Origin: Streptomyces xanthophaeus | GTDB taxonomy: Bacteria > Actinomycetota > Actinomycetes > Streptomycetales > Streptomycetaceae | Direction: 5' to 3' | NCBI RefSeq assembly: GCF_030440515.1 | Contig: NZ_CP076543.1 | Location: 4,245,501-4,309,500, forward strand | Length of the DNA stretch: 64,000 nucleotides | Shown here: piece after piece, positions 59,001 through 64,000 of the stretch | Layout: each line of letters begins with the position of its first letter | Position numbering within the stretch: the first letter of the stretch is position 1 | The notes under the pieces: generated by a model | Database searches by the model: none | What the model saw: only the letters and a program-made list of their open reading frames with translations | Told to the model about the DNA's origin: nothing | Translations under genes and position numbers: made by a program

Positions 59001-59669
59001 ATGGTGACCGCGGCCGATCCCGGCGAGACCCGCACCAGTGTGTGGCTGGCCGCCAGGCCTGCCGCACCCGCCAGACGCCGCAGCGAGGCACCCTCCGGGC
59101 TGGACCGGGAGCGGATCACCGCCGCCACCGTGCGGCTGCTCGACGCCGACGGGCTGGCCCGGTTCTCGATGCGGCGGCTGGCCGCAGGGCTCGGGGTGAC
59201 TGCGATGTCCCTGTACTGGTACGTGGACACCAAGCAGGATCTGCTCGAACTCGCCCTCGACAGAGCCCTGGGTGCACTGGAACTGCCGCCCGAGACGGCG
59301 CCGAGCGCGGTGGCGGGCGCGGCGGTGGGCGCGGCGGTGGGCGGTGAGCCGGGCTGGCCGGGGCGGCTGCGGGCGCTGGCCCGCGGCTACCGGCGGGTGC
59401 TGGCGGACCACCCGTGGGTCGCCCCGCTCACCGCCGCGTTCCCCAACATCGGCCCGCACGCGCGGGCCTTCGACGCCGCCCTCCAGCGGCTGCTGGACGA
59501 CACCGGCCTGGTGGACGCCGCCCGCACCGGCGCCCACCTGGCCGTCTCGCAGTTCCTGCACGGATGCGGCGGGACGGTCCGGCGGGCGCCGGAGGGCGAC
59601 TTCTGCCTGGCGCTCGACATCCTGATCGCGGGCATCGAGGCCAAGGCTCCGCCGGGCCGTGCGGACTAG
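59001..59669 (+). CDS. TetR-family transcriptional regulator
   Basis: A 222-residue repressor with an N-terminal helix-turn-helix (ERITAATVRLLDADGL... AMSLYWYVDTKQDLLE, about residues 33-80) and a TetR_C-type ligand domain. ATG 59001 follows GAGGAGGG. It is convergent to the MFS efflux gene, separated by a strong terminator, so a link to efflux control is possible but not shown. Confidence 0.92.
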   Translation: MVTAADPGETRTSVWLAARPAAPARRRSEAPSGLDRERITAATVRLLDADGLARFSMRRLAAGLGVTAMSLYWYVDTKQDLLELALDRALGALELPPETAPSAVAGAAVGAAVGGEPGWPGRLRALARGYRRVLADHPWVAPLTAAFPNIGPHARAFDAALQRLLDDTGLVDAARTGAHLAVSQFLHGCGGTVRRAPEGDFCLALDILIAGIEAKAPPGRAD

Positions 59670-59786
59670 GCCGTCTCTTCCTCTTGCCTGACCCTCCCCC
59701 AGCCCCAGGGGGCTGGGAGGTGCCCCCTGCCGCCCGGCACCGCATCCCATCCCCCGGACTCCGTCCGGGGGGACCCCCAGGTCGTC

Positions 59787-59821
59787 GGGGCGCCCGAGTA
59801 CCTCCGGTACTCGGGCGCCCC
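59787..59821. terminator. Terminator between convergent TetR and MFS genes
   Basis: A perfect 16-bp stem (59787-59802 and 59806-59821) with a TCC loop. Further GC-rich dyads precede it in 59690-59785, so the 216-base gap is essentially terminator structure. Confidence 0.88.
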
Positions 59822-59885
59822 TCCGCCGTGCGATGTACGGCGCCCGACGGCGCGGGCTTGACCGGCAAGATCCGGCAGAGACGGC

Positions 59886-61520
59886 TTAAGCCTTGACGGC
59901 GGTCTCGGCGGGGGCCGGGTCGTTCGATGCCGCCGGGGCGTGGGCCGCCGGCTTCGACTTCAGCGCGACCTCCTTGATGAACACCACGAGGACCAGTCCG
60001 AGCAGCGCGAACGGGGCCGCGTAGAGGAACACGTCGCCGACGCCGTGCCCGTACGCGGACTCGATGACGTCGCGGATCGGCGCGGGCAGCTTGTCGAGGT
60101 CGGGGATACCGCCCCCGGCAGTGCCGCCGTGGCCGAGGGCCGCAGCCTTCGGGCCGAGGGCCGCGAGGCCGTCCTGGACGTAGTGCGTCACCCGGTGGGC
60201 CATGACCGCGCCCAGCGCGGAGACGCCCATGGCGCCGCCGAGGGAGCGGAAGAAGGTGACGACCGAGCTGGCGGCGCCCAGGTCCTCGGGGGCCACCTGG
60301 TTCTGGGTGGCGAGGACCAGGTTCTGCATCATCATGCCGAGACCGAGGCCGGTCAGCGCCATGTGGATCGCGATGTGCCAGTACGGGGTGTCGTGGCGCA
60401 GGGTGCCCAGCAGACCCAGACCGGCGGTCAGCAGGACGCCGCCGGAGACGAGCCAGGCCTTCCACCTGCCGGTCTTGGTGATCACCTGACCGGAAACCGT
60501 GGAGGAGACGAAGAGGCCGGCGATCATCGGAATCGTGAGGATTCCGGACATCGTCGGGGACTCACCGCGGGCCAACTGGAAGAACTGGCTGAAAAACACG
60601 GTCCCGGAGAACATCGCGATGCCCACGAACAGGGAGGCCGCCGAGGCGAGGCTGATGGTCTTGTTGCGGAACAGCCGCAGCGGGATGATCGGGTCGCTCG
60701 CGCGGGACTCGACGAGGACGAAGAGCAGGCCGAGCAGCAGCGCGCCGCCCGTCATCGCCCAGGTCTGCCAGGAGATCCACTCGTAGGAGTCGCCGGCCTG
60801 CGTGACCCAGATCAGCAGCAGCGAGACGGCGCCGCTGATCAGGAAGGCGCCCAGCCAGTCGACCTTGACGTCGCGGCGCACGACCGGGAGGTGCAGGGTG
60901 CGCTGGAGCACGATGAGCGCGATGATCGCGAACGGCACGCCGACGTAGAAGCACCAGCGCCAGCCCAGCCACTCGGTGTCGGTGATGACACCGCCCAGCA
61001 GCGGGCCGCCGACGGTGGCGACGGCGAAGACCGCGCCCAGGTAGCCGCTGTACCGGCCGCGCTCGCGCGGGGAGATCATCGCGGCCATCACGATCTGCGC
61101 CAGGGCGGAGAGGCCGCCGACGCCGATGCCCTGGACCACGCGGCAGGCAATCAGCGTGCCGGTGTTCTGGGACAGGCCCGCGACCACGGATCCGAGGACG
61201 TAGATCACGAGGGATATCTGGACCAGCAGCTTCTTGCTGAAGAGGTCGGACAGCTTGCCCCACAGCGGGGTGGCGGCCGTCATCGACAGCAGCGCGGCGG
61301 TCACCACCCAGGTGTACGAGGACTGGGTGCCGCCGAGGTCGCTGATGATCTGGGGGAGGGCGTTGGAGACGATCGTGGACGACAGGATCGCCACGAACAT
61401 GCCGAGCATCAGCCCGGACAGCGCCTTCATGATCTGCGGGTGGGTCATGGTCACGGGGGTGGCCGCGGGGGTGGCCGCGGCCGTGGGCGGGTGGTCGGTC
61501 GTCGTCTCCGACTGGGCCAT
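59886..61520 (-). CDS. MFS drug efflux transporter (DHA2/EmrB-QacA type, 14 helices)
   Basis: A 544-residue proton-driven exporter with about fourteen membrane helices. The first helix begins ALSGLMLGMFVAIL, the loop 2-3 motif is LWGKLSDLFSKK, and the helix 5 antiporter motif C is in GAVFAVATVGGPLLGG. It lies 13 bases after the MarR gene on the same strand, so the MarR protein presumably represses it. Confidence 0.95.
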   Translation of the reverse strand: MAQSETTTDHPPTAAATPAATPVTMTHPQIMKALSGLMLGMFVAILSSTIVSNALPQIISDLGGTQSSYTWVVTAALLSMTAATPLWGKLSDLFSKKLLVQISLVIYVLGSVVAGLSQNTGTLIACRVVQGIGVGGLSALAQIVMAAMISPRERGRYSGYLGAVFAVATVGGPLLGGVITDTEWLGWRWCFYVGVPFAIIALIVLQRTLHLPVVRRDVKVDWLGAFLISGAVSLLLIWVTQAGDSYEWISWQTWAMTGGALLLGLLFVLVESRASDPIIPLRLFRNKTISLASAASLFVGIAMFSGTVFFSQFFQLARGESPTMSGILTIPMIAGLFVSSTVSGQVITKTGRWKAWLVSGGVLLTAGLGLLGTLRHDTPYWHIAIHMALTGLGLGMMMQNLVLATQNQVAPEDLGAASSVVTFFRSLGGAMGVSALGAVMAHRVTHYVQDGLAALGPKAAALGHGGTAGGGIPDLDKLPAPIRDVIESAYGHGVGDVFLYAAPFALLGLVLVVFIKEVALKSKPAAHAPAASNDPAPAETAVKA

Positions 61521-61533
61521 GTCTTTCCTTTGT

Positions 61534-62076
61534 CTAGAAGCTCGATCGGAGTCGGGCCAGCAGGGTGTTGAGTACGTCGATGTCCTGGGGGGACCAGTCG
61601 TGGAGGGCTCTCTCCAGCGAGGCCGTGCAGCGGGCGCCGAGCTCGGTGAGGAGCGCCCGCCCGGCCGGGGTGAGCCGCAGGATCCGGCAGCGTCCGTCGC
61701 CCGGGTCGGTCTCGCGCTCGATCCAGCCGCGGTCGGCGATGTGCGTGACGTGCCGGCTGGTCACGGAGATGTCGACCCCCATGAACTCGGTCAGCCGGCT
61801 CAGCCGCATCTCCCCGTGCCGGTCGAGCAGGGTGAGAACGGCGGCGGCACCGGGCGGGCAGTCCGGGGGCAGGCAGCGGGCGAGCTCGCGCCTGACCGCG
61901 CCGATTCCGGTGAGCTGGCGGGCCAGCTCCGCATACGGAGCGGGCGGCACCGGCACCGGCGGCACGGCCGGCGCGGGGAGTGCGGTCGGAGCGGGCGGTG
62001 CGGTCGGTGTGCTCTGCACGGTCGGAGCGGTCTGCACGGTCACCGGGTCCCCCATCTTGTTGCTTGAGGCAACCAT
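61534..62076 (-). CDS. MarR-family transcriptional regulator
   Basis: A 180-residue repressor. After a Pro/Val/Ala-rich N-terminal 45 residues, the winged helix region contains LTEFMGVDISVTSRHVTHI (recognition helix) and the wing ERETDPGDGRCRILRLT. Start ATG 62076 gives MVASSNKMG; ATG 62055 is possible. An operator-like dyad overlaps the ATG 62076 codon. It is the first gene of the efflux operon. Confidence 0.92.
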   Translation of the reverse strand: MVASSNKMGDPVTVQTAPTVQSTPTAPPAPTALPAPAVPPVPVPPAPYAELARQLTGIGAVRRELARCLPPDCPPGAAAVLTLLDRHGEMRLSRLTEFMGVDISVTSRHVTHIADRGWIERETDPGDGRCRILRLTPAGRALLTELGARCTASLERALHDWSPQDIDVLNTLLARLRSSF

Positions 62077-62092
62077 AGAAGCGCATGGTTGC
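62059..62092. promoter_or_regulatory. MarR operator candidate, overlapping dyads at its own start codon
   Basis: Three GTTGC-type half-sites: GTTGC (62059-62063), GCAACCAT (62069-62076) and ATGGTTGC (62085-62092). The outer pair gives an 8+8+8 perfect dyad, and the first pair gives a 5+5+5 dyad. The MarR start codon lies within the dyad. Confidence 0.65.
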
Positions 62093-62158
62093 TACAGGCA
62101 AATGAATCTGGGGGGTGGGGCGGTAAAGGAATCGGAAAACCGGCTAGGGTCCTGCTCC

Positions 62159-62398
62159 ATGGCTGACAACCACAACTCACAGGTCCCCGAGGGCGGCTAC
62201 GACCCCGCGGGCAGCACGCAGATGTTCAAGGCGTTCGTCGAGGAGGCCGCACCGGCCCGGCAGGCGGGCCCTGGAGCCCGTCAGCAGCGCCGCGCGGAGC
62301 AGCGGTCCGGGTCGTCCTCGAACCCGGCCGTGAAGGTGGGGCTGGTACTCGCCCTCGTGCTCGTCATCGGCGTGGCCGCCTGGGTGGCCCTGACCTGA
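62159..62398 (+). CDS. Small single-helix membrane protein
   Basis: A 79-residue protein with a hydrophilic N-terminal 55 residues (MADNHNSQVPEGGYD, then Ala/Arg/Gln-rich) and one C-terminal membrane helix (VGLVLALVLVIGVAAWVAL). Orientation suggests a cytoplasmic N-terminus. It is divergent from the MarR gene. Unknown function; the tail-anchored layout is clear. Confidence 0.72.
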   Translation: MADNHNSQVPEGGYDPAGSTQMFKAFVEEAAPARQAGPGARQQRRAEQRSGSSSNPAVKVGLVLALVLVIGVAAWVALT

Positions 62399-62446
62399 CG
62401 GCCCCGGGCGGCGCCCCGAGGGCACCTCGCCTCACCGCACCTCGGC

Positions 62447-63244
62447 TCAGCTCCAAGTGGCGGTGACCTTCTGCGTGTCCACGTGCATGCCCAGCGGCAC
62501 CCGCCAGGACTCCACGCACACCGTGTAGGTCTGCGTCTTCGAGGCCCCGCCCGCCAGCGGTGCCGGCAGGGCTTGGCTCGTGGTGATCGTGGCCCAGTCG
62601 ATGCCGAGGGCGCCGATGATGTGCGTCGCGAAGCTGGCCGTGCCCGAACGGGCGGCGGTGGTTCCGGTGTTGGTGAAGGTCACGGTGACCTGCTCGCACC
62701 AGCGGTCGGCCGCCGGCGACCTGACCGGCGCGGACAGCGTCAGCCGGGCCGGTGTGGACGCGGGCGGGGCCGGCGGTGTCGTCCCGGGCCTGCCGGGCGG
62801 GCTCGCCGGGGGGCCCGGTGAGGTCGGCGAGGCCGGGGCGGCGGGCGCCGTCGGCGTGCCGGGTGTGCCGGGACGCGGTGGGGTCCTGCCCGGGTCCGAG
62901 GGGCTGCCGGGGGTGCCTGCGGAGCCGCCGGGGCCGGTGGTCGTGGCTCCGCCCGGGGCGGAGCCGCCCGTGCTCCCGGATCCCGCGGCACCGGTCGACG
63001 TGGTGGAGGTCGTGGCCGACCGGGCGGATCCGCCCGCCGCGTCAGGGCCTCCGAGCTGCTGGAACTCCACCTCACCCCGCGGGGCCACGTTCTCCCCGGC
63101 GCCCCGTTCGGGGCCCGGGGCCGCGGCGCCCACGGCGAGATAGCCGTCCTGCGCCGGGCCGCCGCAGCCGGTGAGGCCGGCGGCGGCCGTGCAGCACAGG
63201 GCGAGCAGGGTGGTGGCGGCGGCCGCTCGCGATCCCTTTCGCAT
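62447..63244 (-). CDS. Lipoprotein with Pro/Gly-rich spacer and Ig-like C-terminal domain
   Basis: A 265-residue lipoprotein with lipobox LTGC (Cys near residue 27). A low-complexity Gly/Ser/Thr/Pro spacer (about 70-170) leads to a C-terminal beta domain (about 170-265) with two Cys (WCEQVTVTF, YTVCVESW) and a pattern like CBM2/FxLD-type extracellular domains. Function unknown. It follows the SigF-type gene on the same strand after 50 bases and could be co-transcribed with it. Confidence 0.75.
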   Translation of the reverse strand: MRKGSRAAAATTLLALCCTAAAGLTGCGGPAQDGYLAVGAAAPGPERGAGENVAPRGEVEFQQLGGPDAAGGSARSATTSTTSTGAAGSGSTGGSAPGGATTTGPGGSAGTPGSPSDPGRTPPRPGTPGTPTAPAAPASPTSPGPPASPPGRPGTTPPAPPASTPARLTLSAPVRSPAADRWCEQVTVTFTNTGTTAARSGTASFATHIIGALGIDWATITTSQALPAPLAGGASKTQTYTVCVESWRVPLGMHVDTQKVTATWS

Positions 63245-63294
63245 CGCGCCAGTTTTCCTGACGGATCGTCAATTGGGAAGCGCGAGGCGCCGGA

Positions 63295-64000
63295 TCACTC
63301 CCCGATGAGTCCTACGCGCAGTTGCGCGAGGGTGCGGGTCAGCAGCCGGGAGACGTGCATCTGGGAGATGCCGACCTCCTCGCCGATCTGCGACTGCGTC
63401 ATGTTCGCGAAGAAGCGCAGCATGATGATCTGCCGTTCCCGGGGCGGGAGTTTGGCGAGCAGCGGCTTCAGAGACTCGCGGTACTCGACCCCCTCCAGCG
63501 CGGTGTCCTCGTATCCGAGACGGTCCGCGAGGGAGCCCTCGCCGCCCTCGTCCTCGGGGGAGGGCGAGTCGAGCGAGGATGCCGTGTAGGCGTTGCCGAC
63601 GGCGAGGCCGTCGACGACGTCCTCCTCCGAGACCCCGAGCACGGCGGCGAGCTCCGGCACGGTCGGCGAGCGGTCCAGCTTCTGGGCGAGCTCGTCGCTG
63701 GCCTTGGTCAGCGCCAGGCGCAGTTCCTGGAGCCGGCGCGGGACGCGGACGGACCAGGAGGTGTCCCGGAAGAATCGCTTGATCTCGCCCACGACGGTCG
63801 GCATCGCGAACGTCGGGAACTCGACGCCGCGTTCGCAGTCGAAGCGGTCGATCGCCTTGATCAGGCCGATGGTGCCGACCTGGACGATGTCTTCCATCGG
63901 CTCGTTGCGGCTGCGGAACCGGGCGGCCGCGTAGCGCACGAGAGGCAGGTTCAGCTCGATCAGGGTGTCGCGTACGTACGCCCGTTCGGGGCTGTCCGCA
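63295..64000 (-). CDS. sigF: SigF-type RNA polymerase sigma factor (SigB/F/G family), 5' end cut by window
   Basis: At least 235 residues of a group 3 sigma factor; its N-terminus lies beyond base 64000 because the frame is open to the edge ([17 protein letters not shown]). Region 2 has [19 protein letters not shown], region 3 lies about 80 residues later, and region 4 is [20 protein letters not shown]. This family directs sporulation and stress genes in Streptomyces and is controlled by RsbW-like anti-sigma and SpoIIE-like phosphatases, which also occur elsewhere in this window. The symbol is tentative: sigN or another paralogue is possible. Confidence 0.85.
   Translation of the reverse strand, partial: ADSPERAYVRDTLIELNLPLVRYAAARFRSRNEPMEDIVQVGTIGLIKAIDRFDCERGVEFPTFAMPTVVGEIKRFFRDTSWSVRVPRRLQELRLALTKASDELAQKLDRSPTVPELAAVLGVSEEDVVDGLAVGNAYTASSLDSPSPEDEGGEGSLADRLGYEDTALEGVEYRESLKPLLAKLPPRERQIIMLRFFANMTQSQIGEEVGISQMHVSRLLTRTLAQLRVGLIGE

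Overview
The window is a piece of a Streptomyces chromosome. It is very GC-rich throughout, with third-position G/C codon use, many GTG starts, 4-bp ATGA/GTGA gene overlaps, and families typical of the genus (SSI-type protease inhibitor, SpoIIE-type phosphatase, RsbW-like kinases, SigF-type sigma factor, lactococcin-972-like peptide). Seven perfect copies of GTTTCACGTGAAAC, the Streptomyces ParB centromere site, lie in 64 kb, and one intergenic gap carries a cluster of DnaA boxes. Both point to the origin-proximal core. As far as I recall, the gene order (ABC genes, serS, pheA, DyP/copper cluster, pepP ... sigF) matches the S. coelicolor segment around SCO3955-SCO4035.

Layout. 0-2.7 kb: ABC-2 exporter operon. 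2.7-5.8 kb: rhomboid-like membrane protein (first parS at its 3' end), NarL/DesK-type two-component pair and a divergent membrane protein. 5.9-9.5 kb: HAD hydrolase, serS, the DnaA-box gap, pheA. 9.5-15.7 kb: copper-trafficking cluster on the minus strand (Tat-exported DyP peroxidase, CopC-CopD fusion with two internal parS sites, PCuAC chaperone, Sco1, YcnI-like protein, membrane protein). 15.9-23.5 kb: RsbW-like kinase with a 16-copy hexamer array at its stop codon, aminopeptidase P, SpoIIE-type phosphatase, degenerate primase/polymerase-like protein, SEC-C protein and a second RsbW-like kinase. 23.6-28.8 kb: glycerophosphodiesterase, HtrA-like protease, LysR regulator, cysteine dioxygenase-like protein and YeiH-type exporter (parS in its 5' end).

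29-36.3 kb is the accessory-looking part: secreted protease preceded by a heptamer array, tRNA-Ser(UGA), an orphan gene, a lactococcin-972-like bacteriocin locus (precursor, large membrane protein, ABC ATPase, 41-residue membrane peptide) and two small exported proteins. 36.4-41.2 kb: a five-gene translationally coupled operon resembling the mycobacterial igr operon for sterol side-chain removal. 41.3-50 kb: SigE-family sigma factor, paired parS, acyl-CoA synthetase, a very large degenerate PAS/kinase/receiver protein, an SSI-family inhibitor, tRNA-Ser(GCU), tRNA-Arg(ACG) and an SMP-30 lactonase. 50-59 kb: Lrp regulator, DUF2797 protein, monooxygenase/amidohydrolase pair, and an OmpR-type two-component system (parS inside the kinase gene) followed by two membrane glycosyltransferases. 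59-64 kb: TetR regulator, MarR-regulated MFS efflux operon, small membrane protein, lipoprotein and a SigF-type sigma factor cut by the window edge.

Functional themes are copper delivery to exported oxidases, partner-switching regulators with a SigF-type sigma factor, one complete small-bacteriocin locus, one sterol-type side-chain catabolic operon, and chromosome-organisation sites (parS, DnaA boxes) embedded in and between ordinary genes. All functions are read from motifs and context; nothing was searched against databases.
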